Source of the DNA: Alphaproteobacteria bacterium
GTDB taxonomy: Bacteria; Pseudomonadota; Alphaproteobacteria; Micropepsales; Micropepsaceae
DNA length: 14,924 nucleotides
Assembly: GCA_028869355.1 (NCBI GenBank)
Contig: JAGWSK010000292.1
Span: forward strand, 1 to 14,924
Reading direction: 5' to 3'
Shown here: piece after piece, positions 5,736 through 14,334 of the stretch
Layout: each line of letters begins with the position of its first letter
Numbering within the stretch: the first letter of the stretch is position 1
Notes under the pieces: model-generated
What the model was told of the DNA's origin: nothing
Database searches by the model: none
The model's input: only the letters and a program-made list of their open reading frames with translations
Program-made: the position numbers and the translations under genes

Positions 5736-7895
5736 TCAGTAGAAGCTGATTGGATCGACGTCTATGGCGAGCCGCACGGCGCGTGGAATCTCGACCTGTT
5801 GCAGCCAGGTGCGCAAATAGCCCTGCACATCGATCGACTTTTCGGCGTGCACCAGCAGCCGCTCGCGCGTCCGGCCGCGGAGCACCTGGTAAAAAGCCGG
5901 CGCCGGCCCCCACACCGCAAGGCCACTTGTTTTGGGCGCAGCAGCGGCGAGTTTGCGCCCGGTGACACGCACCAATTCCCCGTCGGCTCCCGCCACAATC
6001 AATGAGGCGAGGCGCCCGAACGGCGGCATCATGCTGCGTTCGCGCGCAGCAATTTCTTCTTCCAGAAACGAATCGCGGCTGCCGGCCGAAAGCGCGCGCA
6101 TCACCGGATCATCGGGATTGCGGGTCTGAATCAGCACGAGCCCCTTTTTTTCCCCACGACCCGAACGGCCCGAGACCTGATGCAAAACCTGGAATGTCCG
6201 TTCCGCGGCGCGTGGATCGCCGGCGCCGCTGCCGAGATCGGCATCCACGATACCGGCGAGCGTCAGATTGGGAAAATGATGCCCCTTCGCGACGATCTGT
6301 GTACCGATCAGGATATCCACGTCGCCGGCGGAAAAGGCGTGAAGGAATTTCCGGGCCTCGGCCGGTTCCTGCATTGTATCGCTGGATGCGATCGCGATGC
6401 GCGCGCCGGGAAATGCGGCTCGCAGTTCTTCTTCGACACGTTCAACGCCCGGGCCGCACGCAATCAGCGAATCCTGCGCACCGCAGCCGGCGCAGGTTTT
6501 CGGAATGGCAGTTTCATGTCCACAGTGGTGGCACACCAGTTTCCCGCGGTTGCGGTGTTCCACCAGCCAGGCCGAGCAGTTGCGACAGGTCTCCTTGTGG
6601 CCGCAGGCAAGGCACAGTGTCAGCGGCGCATAGCCGCGCCGGTTGAGAAACAGGAGCGCTTGTTCGCCCGCGCTGAGCGCCTGCCCCAATGCCTCGCGCA
6701 GCGGCGCAGATAAATACTGTCCGGACTCGCCGCCCTGTTGCTTGCGCAGGTCGATCAGGCGCACTTCCGGCATTTCTGCCGCGCCGTGGCGATGCGTGAG
6801 CTTCAGCCATTCATATCGCCCCCGGCGGGCATTGACGAAGGTTTCCAGCGACGGGGTCGCGGACGCAAGCACGATCGGACAATTCTCGAATCGCGCCCGA
6901 ACGACCGCCATATCGCGTGCGTGATAGATCACCCCGTCTTCCTGTTTGTAAGCCTGGTCGTGTTCCTCATCGACAACAATCAGCCCGAGCGCCTGGAACG
7001 GAAGGAACAGGGCCGAGCGCGCGCCCGCCACCACGCGTGCTTCGCCGCGCATGACACCTTGATATGCGCGCTTGCGTTCGCCCGGCGACAATCCCGAATG
7101 CCATTCGGCCGGCCGGCAGCCGAAGCGGGCGGCAAAGCGATCGAGGAATTGCACCGTGAGCGCGATCTCAGGCAGCAGGATCAGCGCCTGACGTCCCTCC
7201 GCGAGCGCCTCGGCGACGGCCTCAAAGTACGCTTCGGTTTTTCCAGATCCGGTCACTCCGTCCAGCAGTGTGACGGAAAATTCCCGCTTCCTGACTGCAT
7301 CGCGCAACTGTTCGGCGGCACGAAGCTGGTCGAATGTCAGTTTCACCGCGTCAAAGCTGTGATCCGGTTCGGGACAGGGTTCATCGGGCAGCTCCACCCG
7401 GCACAACTCGCCGGACCTAGCCATGGCCGAAACAACACCGGAACCGATATTTGCCGCTTTCGCGATCTCCGCGGCGGTGCGGATACGGCCATCGCGCATC
7501 AGCTCAAATACGCGCTGGCGAGTGGGCGTGGTCCTCCCTCTGACCACGCCGGCCACGTAGCCCCGCCGCTGCGGCATTTCATCGAGCAGTCCATGGACGC
7601 GGAGCGCCTGGGCCAGCACGGCCCCGGGCGGCGCGAGTGTGTACCGCGCCACCCAATCGACAAAATTGCACAACGCCTCCGGCAGTCGCGCTTGCCCGAG
7701 TGGTTCGCAAGCTCTGATCTTTTCCCCCGCAATTCCGCCCTGGGCCGCACCCCAGACCACTCCGACCAACTGCCGCGATCCCAGCGGTGCCCGCACCAAC
7801 ATGCCCCGTCTGGCCATGACACCCGCGGGCAGTGCGTAATCATAGGAATGGTCCAGCGGCAGCGGCAGCATGACGCTTGCCTGCTGCTCGGTCAT
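5736..7895 (-). CDS. priA: Primosomal protein N' (replication restart helicase PriA)
   Basis: PriA is a 3'-to-5' superfamily 2 helicase that recognises stalled forks and reloads the replisome. The 719-residue protein is of normal length. The N-terminal DNA-binding domain begins near PLPLDHSYDYALP. The Walker A motif is GVTGSGKT (213-220) and the Walker B box is DEEH (309-312), followed by DQAYKQEDG. LASATPS (343-349) and FLNRRGYAP (417-424 region) are further helicase motifs. Eight cysteines (428, 431, 437, 440, 455, 458, 468, 471) form the two zinc sites. The end, LAIDVDPISF, is typical. I take ATG at 7895, since an upstream TTG at 7919 has less support. It diverges from xerC across 138 bases. 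The restriction-modification pair follows on the same strand 144 bases downstream, with no evident terminator between. Confidence 0.97.
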   Translation of the reverse strand: MTEQQASVMLPLPLDHSYDYALPAGVMARRGMLVRAPLGSRQLVGVVWGAAQGGIAGEKIRACEPLGQARLPEALCNFVDWVARYTLAPPGAVLAQALRVHGLLDEMPQRRGYVAGVVRGRTTPTRQRVFELMRDGRIRTAAEIAKAANIGSGVVSAMARSGELCRVELPDEPCPEPDHSFDAVKLTFDQLRAAEQLRDAVRKREFSVTLLDGVTGSGKTEAYFEAVAEALAEGRQALILLPEIALTVQFLDRFAARFGCRPAEWHSGLSPGERKRAYQGVMRGEARVVAGARSALFLPFQALGLIVVDEEHDQAYKQEDGVIYHARDMAVVRARFENCPIVLASATPSLETFVNARRGRYEWLKLTHRHGAAEMPEVRLIDLRKQQGGESGQYLSAPLREALGQALSAGEQALLFLNRRGYAPLTLCLACGHKETCRNCSAWLVEHRNRGKLVCHHCGHETAIPKTCAGCGAQDSLIACGPGVERVEEELRAAFPGARIAIASSDTMQEPAEARKFLHAFSAGDVDILIGTQIVAKGHHFPNLTLAGIVDADLGSGAGDPRAAERTFQVLHQVSGRSGRGEKKGLVLIQTRNPDDPVMRALSAGSRDSFLEEEIAARERSMMPPFGRLASLIVAGADGELVRVTGRKLAAAAPKTSGLAVWGPAPAFYQVLRGRTRERLLVHAEKSIDVQGYLRTWLQQVEIPRAVRLAIDVDPISFY

Positions 7896-8033
7896 TGCTG
7901 CGGATACGAACTGCTGCAACGTGATCCCCGGCCAAACGGAACGTAGTCTGTGCTTCCCCGGCTACGCGTCAAGTGCCCTTGCGGCGTTTCTGGTAGTTGG
8001 GAATTCTGCCGCTGAATCCGGAGTGATTCGAAA

Positions 8034-8954
8034 GTGACGGAGCGTAGCGCGGCGCAACTTTTGCAGGACTGGCTGGCGGTATTGCGTCATCAGCGGCGCT
8101 TGAGCCCACATACCCTGCGCGCCTATGGCGATGACGCCAACCGCTTTGTTGAATTTCTTGCCGGACACATAGGTGGTCCGGTCACTGGCAATGCGCTGAA
8201 TTCGCTGCGCCCGGCCGACATCCGCGCATTTCTCACGCTGCGGCGGAGGGAGGGTTTGGGACCGCGTGGGGTGCAGCGCGCGATGGCGGCTCTGCGCTCT
8301 TTTTTTCGCCATCTCGAACGCTCCGGTTTGGCGAGTAGTGCGGCGGTGCAGGCCGTGCGCAGCCCCAAAATACCGCACACTCTCCCGCGGCCATTGAGCG
8401 AATGCGACGCATTGCGCGTGATCATGGAAGCCGGTGAGGACAGCCGCAAATGGATGGCGGCCCGCAACACGGCATTGTTCACGCTGCTGTACGGGACTGG
8501 CCTGCGTATTTCCGAAGCGCTAAGCCTCAAACGCAGCGATGTGCCCTTCGCGAACCAGATCACGATCATCGGCAAGGGTCGCAAAGAGCGGGTCGTTCCG
8601 GTGATCGATGCGGTTCGCGATGCGGCGGCGGCCTATGTTCGTGCCTGCCCGCACGATCCGGGAAAAAGCGGACCGCTGTTTGTCTCGATCAAAGGTGCGG
8701 CCATGACAGCGCGTGAAGCCCAGCGCATCATGCAGGAATTGCGTTCGCGTCTGGGTCTGTCGCCGAGCGCAACCCCGCACGCGTTGCGGCACTCATTCGC
8801 CACGCATCTGTTGCAGAATGGCGGCGATTTGCGCGCGGTTCAGGAACTGCTGGGTCATGCGTCGCTCTCCACCACCCAGAAATATACCGAAGTCGAAGAA
8901 CGCCGAGTCATGGCGATCTATGACGCGGCCCATCCCCGCGCCAAAGCCGTTTGA
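8034..8954 (+). CDS. xerC: Tyrosine recombinase XerC
   Basis: The 306-residue protein is a XerC/XerD-type site-specific recombinase, which resolves chromosome dimers at dif with a partner. An N-terminal SAM-like core-binding domain (about 8-105) starts with the typical LSPHTLRAYGDD. The catalytic domain carries R158 in GTGLRISE, K181 in GKGRKER, H249 and R252 in HALRHSFATHLL, H275 in LGHASLSTTQ and the nucleophile Y284 in KYTEV. All active residues are present. The start is GTG with GGAG 10 bases upstream. Opposition to priA is a usual alphaproteobacterial arrangement and favours the chromosomal XerC over a phage or integron integrase. Confidence 0.93.
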   Translation: MTERSAAQLLQDWLAVLRHQRRLSPHTLRAYGDDANRFVEFLAGHIGGPVTGNALNSLRPADIRAFLTLRRREGLGPRGVQRAMAALRSFFRHLERSGLASSAAVQAVRSPKIPHTLPRPLSECDALRVIMEAGEDSRKWMAARNTALFTLLYGTGLRISEALSLKRSDVPFANQITIIGKGRKERVVPVIDAVRDAAAAYVRACPHDPGKSGPLFVSIKGAAMTAREAQRIMQELRSRLGLSPSATPHALRHSFATHLLQNGGDLRAVQELLGHASLSTTQKYTEVEERRVMAIYDAAHPRAKAV

Positions 8955-8981
8955 CAGACAGTGTTGCTGATAAGGTATGTT
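8951..8981 (+). promoter_or_regulatory. Possible promoter of the secreted-protein gene
   Basis: A perfect TTGACA (8951-8956) overlaps the xerC stop codon. The best -10 candidate is TATGTT at 8976-8981, with a long spacer of 19 bases. The downstream gene may therefore be expressed independently of xerC. The -10 match and the spacing are both imperfect. Confidence 0.35.
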
Positions 8982-8993
8982 CCGCGCGCTTTC

Positions 8994-9000
8994 AGGGAGG
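8994..9000 (+). promoter_or_regulatory. Strong ribosome binding site that sets the secreted-protein start
   Basis: AGGGAGG lies 5 bases before the ATG at 9006. It decides against an upstream in-frame start at 8961, which would also spoil the signal peptide. Confidence 0.75.
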
Positions 9001-9005
9001 CGTGG

Positions 9006-9866
9006 ATGTTCAGTCAAGAATGGCCGGTAAGTAAGCGAACGATTATTTGCGGCGCGCTCGTGACTGGAGTGCTGCTCGCGGGAAGCGCAAATTCCCTGAC
9101 CGTGGCCGCATCCGAAAGCCAGGTGTCCAGAATCCCTGATTTTGAAATTGGCAATCAGTTGGCGTGGCATGAGGCCGGAGGCGATTTTCTGCAGCCACCG
9201 AGTGGACCGGGGCCGGTCACCAACGATCCACGCTATCCGTACCGGTTCGGCCGGACCTATCCGATCGCCGACATCACGAATCCGATCCTGCAGCCCTGGG
9301 CGGCGGAGCAGATGCGAAAGACCAATGAGGCGATTCTGGCGGGAGGTGTAGCCTTCCGCCCACGCGAGCGCTGTTTGCCCGGCGGGGTTCCGGAATTTGT
9401 CATCTATGCCCGTGTCGAGCCCTTTTACTTCCTCCAAACCGCGAAAGAAGTGACGATCATCAATTCCGGCGGACCTGAGATCCGCCGGGTTTACTTGAAC
9501 GTGCCGCACTCCGCCAATGTGAAGCCGTCCTGGTACGGAGAATCTATCGGCCATTACGAAAACGGCGACACCCTTGTCGTGGATACGATCGGCGTTTCCA
9601 CGAAGAGTTTTGTCGACAATTTCCGCACGCCCCATACCGAGAAACTGCACGTTGTGGAGCGCTTCAAAATGAGCGCCGACCGTAAGTCGATGGAAGATTT
9701 CATAACCGTGGATGATCCCGGAGCGTTCACAACGGTCTGGTCGGCCATTCAGCGCTTCAATATCGAGGAGCGGCCGCTCACGGAAAGCGTGTGCGCCGAA
9801 AACAACGCGGATTTTTTCAATTACAAGGTCGTCCCGATGCCGCAGGCCGACAAGCCGGATTTCTGA
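9006..9866 (+). CDS. Uncharacterised exported protein of a soil-bacterial family
   Basis: The 286-residue protein begins with a signal peptide (about residues 1-30, or to 35), with basic residues K10-R11, a hydrophobic core ICGALVTGVLLAG and small residues before the mature part. It shows the conserved blocks I associate with a family frequent in Acidobacteria and soil Proteobacteria: CLPGGVP (123-129), SIGHYENGDTLVVDT (180-194), HTEKLHVVERF (210-220), TVDDPGAF (234-241) and CAENN (263-267). C123 and C263 could form a periplasmic disulfide. No enzyme motif is recognisable, and I know of no function for the family. It stands 51 bases behind xerC with its own strong ribosome binding site, and is convergent with the OlsB-like gene. 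Confidence 0.82.
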   Translation: MFSQEWPVSKRTIICGALVTGVLLAGSANSLTVAASESQVSRIPDFEIGNQLAWHEAGGDFLQPPSGPGPVTNDPRYPYRFGRTYPIADITNPILQPWAAEQMRKTNEAILAGGVAFRPRERCLPGGVPEFVIYARVEPFYFLQTAKEVTIINSGGPEIRRVYLNVPHSANVKPSWYGESIGHYENGDTLVVDTIGVSTKSFVDNFRTPHTEKLHVVERFKMSADRKSMEDFITVDDPGAFTTVWSAIQRFNIEERPLTESVCAENNADFFNYKVVPMPQADKPDF

Positions 9867-9885
9867 GCCACCGCGGCCACGCGGG

Positions 9886-10827
9886 TCAGTCCGCAGCGTG
9901 GGTGAGTCTGGCGCGATAGCGCGTGCCGATCCGCGATACCGGGAAATAAATCAATACGTCCGTGGTGCCGAATTGGCGGTCGATAACTGCTCCGTCTCCG
10001 ATGATCGCTCCGGCCCGGACATAGCCTTTGATCAGCGGCGGGAGTTTGCGCATGGCCGCTTTCTGATCAATGGCATCCTTGGGTACGCGGTTCATCGGAA
10101 CATAGAGTTCGGGCCGGGCGCGGAGCTGCTTCGATTCCGGCGCACGATGAAAATGATGAAGATAGGAAAGTGGCAGTTTCAGTGCATCTGGATCGGTTCC
10201 CGGCAAGGAGCCGCAGCCGAACATCACGTCGATCCGGTAGCGTTCCAGATAGACCATGATGCCCTTCCACAGGAGCTGCATGGTGATCGGTTTGGTGCGA
10301 TAACTCTTGACCACGCAGGAGCGCCCGAGTTCGAGACAGCGCATGCCGCGGTCGGCATTGGCGAGCAGCGCCGCGAGGTCGTATTCGGACGCAGTGTAGT
10401 AGCCGCCATGGCGTGCAGCGACTTCGCCGCGCAATAGCCGGTAGGTTCCGACCACCGCAGGTTCGCCGAACACGCCCAGCACGTCGCGATCGACCACCAG
10501 CATGTGGTCGCAGAACCGGTCATATTTGTCGAAATCGCGTTTCTGGATGCGCATACGGCGCGTCGGGATGGCCGACATTTCTTCGTAGAACACGTGATAG
10601 CGAAGGCGTTGCGCCGCCTTGATTTCGTATTTCGAGCTGGCCATGCGCACCTGCAGCGGGCCATGTTCGGCCAGCACCGGCCATGAGGTTTGTGGTGCGG
10701 GTGCTGCGTCGTAAAGCATCCCGTCCTGGAGTGCCGTGCGGCGGCCAAATCGCGGCCGGCGCACCGGAAGTCCCCAACGCCGGGCGGCGATGCGAAAGCG
10801 GAATTTGGCGCGCCTCGCGGGTCCCAT
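9886..10827 (-). CDS. Ornithine lipid N-acyltransferase-like protein (OlsB family, GNAT fold)
   Basis: The 313-residue protein fits the OlsB/GNAT acyltransferase family, which transfers a 3-hydroxyacyl chain from acyl carrier protein to the alpha-amino group of ornithine, the first step of ornithine lipid synthesis. Recognisable parts are AQRLRYHVFYEEM (72-84), FDKYDRFCDHMLVVD, GTYRLLRGEVA, the CLELGRSCV block (164-172), FGCGSLPGTDP (203-213), PPLIKGYVRAGAIIGDGA (263-280) and FGTTDVLIYFPVSRI. The first 35 residues are rich in Arg and may touch the membrane. ATG at 10827 is chosen because GGAG lies 5 bases upstream; a TTG at 10887 is an alternative. No olsA-like O-acyltransferase gene is nearby, so ornithine specificity is inferred from the family. 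Confidence 0.8.
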   Translation of the reverse strand: MGPARRAKFRFRIAARRWGLPVRRPRFGRRTALQDGMLYDAAPAPQTSWPVLAEHGPLQVRMASSKYEIKAAQRLRYHVFYEEMSAIPTRRMRIQKRDFDKYDRFCDHMLVVDRDVLGVFGEPAVVGTYRLLRGEVAARHGGYYTASEYDLAALLANADRGMRCLELGRSCVVKSYRTKPITMQLLWKGIMVYLERYRIDVMFGCGSLPGTDPDALKLPLSYLHHFHRAPESKQLRARPELYVPMNRVPKDAIDQKAAMRKLPPLIKGYVRAGAIIGDGAVIDRQFGTTDVLIYFPVSRIGTRYRARLTHAAD

Positions 10828-10832
10828 CACGA

Positions 10833-10836
10833 CTCC
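10833..10836 (-). promoter_or_regulatory. Ribosome binding site supporting the OlsB-like gene start
   Basis: GGAG on the minus strand, 5 bases before the ATG at 10827. It favours this start over the TTG 60 bases upstream. Confidence 0.55.
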
Positions 10837-10965
10837 AGCCGGAAAACAACAGGCAAAACCGCACGTAACTGCGGCCAGCAAACTCAACTCCGGAAACGAA
10901 TCTAACCCCCCGGTTTGGACAGTCTAACATGCGGCCCGGATGCCCCCAAAATTTTTTCGCCGGAA

Positions 10966-12327
10966 TCAGCCGCGGCGGCTGCCGGGTAGCATACTTTCCT
11001 GGCGCCGCGATTGGATGCGAACGAGGACCAGGCAAAGCGCCAGTGCTGGAACGGCGATGGCTGCCGTACCGCCGAAAAACAGCGCATAGGCTTCCATCAG
11101 CGTCCGGCCATGTGAAAGCTGATCCACCGTTTCCCCCGAAAAACCTTTCAGGATTTTTCCCGCGTAGGTGTAGGTCGATGACAGCAGCGCATATTGCGTC
11201 GCCGTGTATCCCAGACTTGTCAGGCTGGACATGTAGATCACCAGAGCCACACCGACGAAGGCGAGACCAAAACTGTTGATCGCCATCACGACGGCAAAGG
11301 TGGTGAGGTCGCCGCCGGACCAGGTCAGCGGAACATAGCCAGCGACCGATATTCCTTCCGCCACAACGCCGGCAATCAAAGTCCATAGAGTTCCGAAACG
11401 CGTCCCGCAGAAACCCGCGGCCGCGATTCCGAGCAGCGAGAATGCAAGTCCTACCGAACCGCGAATTTCTCCGACTGCATCCTTCGAGACGCCAAGGTCG
11501 TGATAAAACGTGTTCGTCATCGGGCCCGAAACGAAGTTCGGGACTTCGTACAGCGTAATCACGAGCAGCATCAGGACGCCGAGCCAGAGATGGGTACGAA
11601 AGAACACCACAAACGGGCCGACCACCGCATCGACCAGGCCACGGGCACTCCACAGCGGCAATCCGGCCTCTTTGTTGTCCATGACCGCATCGGCGCGCGC
11701 CGGCTCGGTGGCTTTGAAGGTGGCGAAGAACCCAACCGCCATCAGCACGCCCATCATGGTGTAGGACACCTGCCATCCGAGATGATTGGCCGAAATCAGA
11801 ATCAACGCGTCGGTCAACAGAAGCGCGGCGCGGTAGCCGAGTTGATAGGCCGATGACAGCAGGCCGAGTTCGTTGCTGGTTTCAGCGATTTCGATGCGCC
11901 AGGCATCGATCACGATATCCTGGGTCGATGAAGCGAAAGCGACTGTGAGCGCGCAGGCGCCCAGCAGCGCCAATCCGCCGCCTGGTCCGACATAGGACAT
12001 TGCCAGGAGGCCGATGCAGACAATTGTCTGCGCGGCAAGAATCCAGCCGCGACGCCGTCCGAGACCGCCGAATAGCGGCGCATCCACACGGTCAATGATG
12101 GGAGCCCACAGCGGTTTGAGCGAATAGGCCAGCCCGACCCAGGACAGAAAACCGATGGTCGTCAGCGATACGCCTGAATCGCGCAGCCAATAACTCAAGG
12201 TATTGCCGGTGAGCAGAAAAGGCAGCCCGGACGCGAAGCCAAACATCAGCATCGTGGCGACGCGCGGGCGGAAATAGAGCCGCCAGCCGCTCGCCTGCTT
12301 GGGGGTATCCAGACTGGTGGCGGTCAA
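10966..12327 (-). CDS. ampG: AmpG-type muropeptide permease (major facilitator superfamily)
   Basis: The 453-residue inner membrane protein has about 12 hydrophobic segments. Its N-terminal region reads FGFASGLPFLLTGNTLSYWL and continues with GFLSWVGLAYSLKPLWAPII, which is diagnostic for AmpG. LGRRRGWIL, STQDIVIDAWRIE and LGLLSSAYQLGYR are further family blocks. AmpG imports GlcNAc-anhydro-muropeptides from the periplasm for cell wall recycling and, in some species, feeds the signal for beta-lactamase induction; no ampC or ampR is seen here. The start is a TTG at 12327, with AAGG about 8 bases upstream. No better ATG exists before the first membrane segment. The OlsB-like gene follows on the same strand after 138 bases. 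Confidence 0.88.
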   Translation of the reverse strand: MTATSLDTPKQASGWRLYFRPRVATMLMFGFASGLPFLLTGNTLSYWLRDSGVSLTTIGFLSWVGLAYSLKPLWAPIIDRVDAPLFGGLGRRRGWILAAQTIVCIGLLAMSYVGPGGGLALLGACALTVAFASSTQDIVIDAWRIEIAETSNELGLLSSAYQLGYRAALLLTDALILISANHLGWQVSYTMMGVLMAVGFFATFKATEPARADAVMDNKEAGLPLWSARGLVDAVVGPFVVFFRTHLWLGVLMLLVITLYEVPNFVSGPMTNTFYHDLGVSKDAVGEIRGSVGLAFSLLGIAAAGFCGTRFGTLWTLIAGVVAEGISVAGYVPLTWSGGDLTTFAVVMAINSFGLAFVGVALVIYMSSLTSLGYTATQYALLSSTYTYAGKILKGFSGETVDQLSHGRTLMEAYALFFGGTAAIAVPALALCLVLVRIQSRRQESMLPGSRRG

Positions 12328-12351
12328 GTTGAAGCCTTTGATTCGATGAGA

Positions 12352-12357
12352 ATTATA
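12352..12357 (-). promoter_or_regulatory. Possible -10 element for ampG
   Basis: TATAAT on the minus strand, 24 bases upstream of the TTG start, directly preceded by TG. There is no TTGACA-like box at 16-19 bases, so an activator or a weak promoter would be needed. Confidence 0.35.
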
Positions 12358-12432
12358 CAGGAGAACGCACGGCTGCCCCGTTTATCCCGGAACTTTCTGT
12401 CCGCGGCTGGGAAGCATCTGGGCAGCAGTGTG

Positions 12433-12468
12433 ATCCCGGGCTGCGACATCGCGACCGCAAGCCCGGAT
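12433..12468. other. Strong bulged hairpin in the ampG-porin intergenic region
   Basis: ATCCCGGGCTGCG (12433-12445) can pair with CGCAAGCCCGGAT (12456-12468), giving 12 base pairs with one bulged C on the left and one bulged A on the right, around a 10-base loop. No T-tract follows on either strand, so it is probably not a terminator. It could be part of a structured leader of the porin mRNA, a small RNA or a protein binding site. The structure is visible in the sequence; any role is a guess. Confidence 0.45.
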
Positions 12469-12645
12469 AGGGACAATTTCTGTCGCGATTGCGGACACAT
12501 AGCTCGTCTTGCCGGCGATTTTTCCATGCGCCGCGCCCGCTGTCGCAAATCTTTCACGGAAACGTCAAAGAAGATTCACGGCGCCTGATTACCGCGACCC
12601 CACGACCGCTCACGCTTCTCTCGCGGCCTTCCAACGGGGGTTCTA

Positions 12646-14310
12646 ATGAAATTCAAGGGGATTCTACTGGCGACCGCAGCGTCGCTGCTCGCGGCTGGTC
12701 CGGCTTTTGGTCAGGCCGCGTCGGCGCCCAACTCCGGTGACATCGAAAACAAAATCCAGGCGCTTCAAAGCGAGTTGGAAAGGCTTAAAGCCGCTCAGGA
12801 TCAGATTCGCGGCCTTCAGCAAGAGCTCGACGCCATGAAGGCGAGCGAAGCCGCGGCCAAGGATGCTGCGGACAGGGAGCGCGCGGCGCGCGACGCTGCG
12901 GAACTGGACGCGCGGAAAGAGGCAGAGCATGCCGCTCCTATTTTACTGGCACAGAATGTGCCGCTGCCACCCGCACAGGCGGCGACCAACGTCCCTCTTG
13001 TGAATTTCATCACATACAAAGGCGTGACTATCACCCTCGGCGGTTTCCTCGCCTTTGAAACGGTGTTCCGGTCGCGCAGTGAGTTGGGCGATATCGGTTC
13101 AAGCTTCAGCGGCATTCCATTGGCCAACTCGCCGTTCAACCACCTCCAGGAATTCCGCGCAACCGCCCGTCAGAGTCGCCTTGCTCTTCTGGTGCAGGGA
13201 AACCCGAATCCCACGACCCATCTTGCGATGTATGGCGAATTCGATTTTCTGGCGGGGCCCGGGAGCGCAAACTCAAACGAGAGCAATTCCTACTCGCCGC
13301 GCATTCGTCATCTGTATGGCACGGCAGATTGGGACGATCTTGGCATTCACATTCTCGCCGGTCAGAACTGGTCGCTTCTGACGCTCAACGCTGTGGGAGA
13401 AAATCCTCGTACGGAGCTTCCTCCGCCGACTATCGATGCCCAATATTCCGTTGGGTTTCTGTGGACGCGCCAGCCACAGCTCCGCATCGTGAAGGATTTC
13501 AACAAGCAGCTCTACATCGGGATTTCGATCGAGAACCCGCAGGAGACCGTTAATACGGGCCTTCAGGGTGGTGCGATCGTGACCGCGAACCATGTCACCT
13601 TCAACGGCGCGCCAATGGCGGGACTGTTCTCGCCGAACACCGTTTTGTCCACCAATCATATTCCCGATTTCATTGGCAAGATCGCGTTCGATCCCGATCC
13701 TGCGCATCAGTTCCACTTCGAAGTGATGGGCATGTGGCGAGATTTTTATGACCGCGCCAACTTCACCAATCACAATGTTTCCGCCGCTTCTGTCGGCGTG
13801 GGAGCGTTCATTAAGGTGATCCCCGGTACACTCGACCTTCAGGCCACAGCCATGTACGGCCAGGGAATTGGCCGTTATGAAACCTCACAGCTCTCGGATG
13901 CGACCTTGCGCCCGGATGGTGTTCTCGAGCCGCTGACCCAGCATAGCGAGCTTCTGGGTCTCACCTGGCATGCGACGCCGTTCTGGGACCTTTATGTGTT
14001 CGGAGGTGAATCCGTGGACCTGAAGAAGCTCTACACGTTCAACGCTGCGCCATCCGGTTACGGGAACCCGGCCGCCGTTAACACAGGTTGCTTCAGCGAA
14101 ACCGTGGGCGGAGCATGCACGGCCAACAACCAGTCGATACAGCAGATCGCAGCCGGGACCTGGGACAATGTGTATAGCGGCATTTACGGCCAGCTAAGAA
14201 TCGGCCTGCAATATTCGTACACGAAGCGGAAGACCTTCGACGGCGTTGGTGGAGCGCCCGCACCCGACGAAAATATGTTCTTCACCAGCTTCCGTTACTA
14301 TCCGTTCTAA
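12646..14310 (+). CDS. Outer membrane porin with N-terminal coiled coil
   Basis: The 554-residue protein has a signal peptide (1-22, MKFKGILLATAASLLAAGPA then FG). A charged coiled coil follows over about 32-96 (IENKIQALQSELERLKAAQD and onward). A Pro-rich linker with NVPLPPAQ leads to a long beta-barrel domain from about residue 123 to the end. The barrel shows alternating aromatic and polar strands, for example LAMYGEFDFL, and ends SFRYYPF, with the C-terminal Phe used for outer membrane insertion. The layout resembles DcaP-like or other proteobacterial trimeric porins, where the coiled coil helps trimerisation or contacts peptidoglycan. The substrate is unknown. Two cysteines in GCFSETVGGACTANN near the C-terminus probably form a loop disulfide. 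GGGGG stands 5 bases before the ATG, and a strong terminator follows 24 bases after the stop. Confidence 0.85.
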   Translation: MKFKGILLATAASLLAAGPAFGQAASAPNSGDIENKIQALQSELERLKAAQDQIRGLQQELDAMKASEAAAKDAADRERAARDAAELDARKEAEHAAPILLAQNVPLPPAQAATNVPLVNFITYKGVTITLGGFLAFETVFRSRSELGDIGSSFSGIPLANSPFNHLQEFRATARQSRLALLVQGNPNPTTHLAMYGEFDFLAGPGSANSNESNSYSPRIRHLYGTADWDDLGIHILAGQNWSLLTLNAVGENPRTELPPPTIDAQYSVGFLWTRQPQLRIVKDFNKQLYIGISIENPQETVNTGLQGGAIVTANHVTFNGAPMAGLFSPNTVLSTNHIPDFIGKIAFDPDPAHQFHFEVMGMWRDFYDRANFTNHNVSAASVGVGAFIKVIPGTLDLQATAMYGQGIGRYETSQLSDATLRPDGVLEPLTQHSELLGLTWHATPFWDLYVFGGESVDLKKLYTFNAAPSGYGNPAAVNTGCFSETVGGACTANNQSIQQIAAGTWDNVYSGIYGQLRIGLQYSYTKRKTFDGVGGAPAPDENMFFTSFRYYPF

Positions 14311-14334
14311 ACGCCCCCCCGCCACACCAACTCA

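Larger units (their letters stand above)
12328..12645. other. Divergent intergenic region between ampG and the porin gene
   Basis: This is the longest gene-free stretch. It should hold the promoters of the leftward ampG and the rightward porin gene. On the minus strand there is a perfect TATAAT at 12357-12352, about 25 bases before the ampG start, without a matching -35. A strong bulged hairpin lies at 12433-12468. I found no clear -35/-10 pair for the porin gene. Two short open frames cross the region, but neither has a ribosome binding site or a family resemblance. Confidence 0.6.

Noticed and set aside
6738..7946. Open frame of 402 residues on the plus strand
   Set aside because: It runs wholly antisense to priA, whose motifs are all intact. 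It is a high-GC shadow frame.
10940..10970. CGCCG...CGGCG hairpin followed by AAAAAATTTT at the end of ampG
   Set aside because: In the ampG direction the stem is followed by A residues before the short T run, and the loop is 10 bases. It is not a convincing intrinsic terminator.
10520..11776. Open frame of 418 residues on the minus strand
   Set aside because: It overlaps ampG and the OlsB-like gene in another frame and is Arg/Cys-rich with no family resemblance.
12346..12588. Open frame of 80 residues in the ampG-porin intergenic region, with three cysteines
   Set aside because: No ribosome binding site, no signal peptide and no recognisable motif. The overlapping hairpin is the better explanation of its structure.
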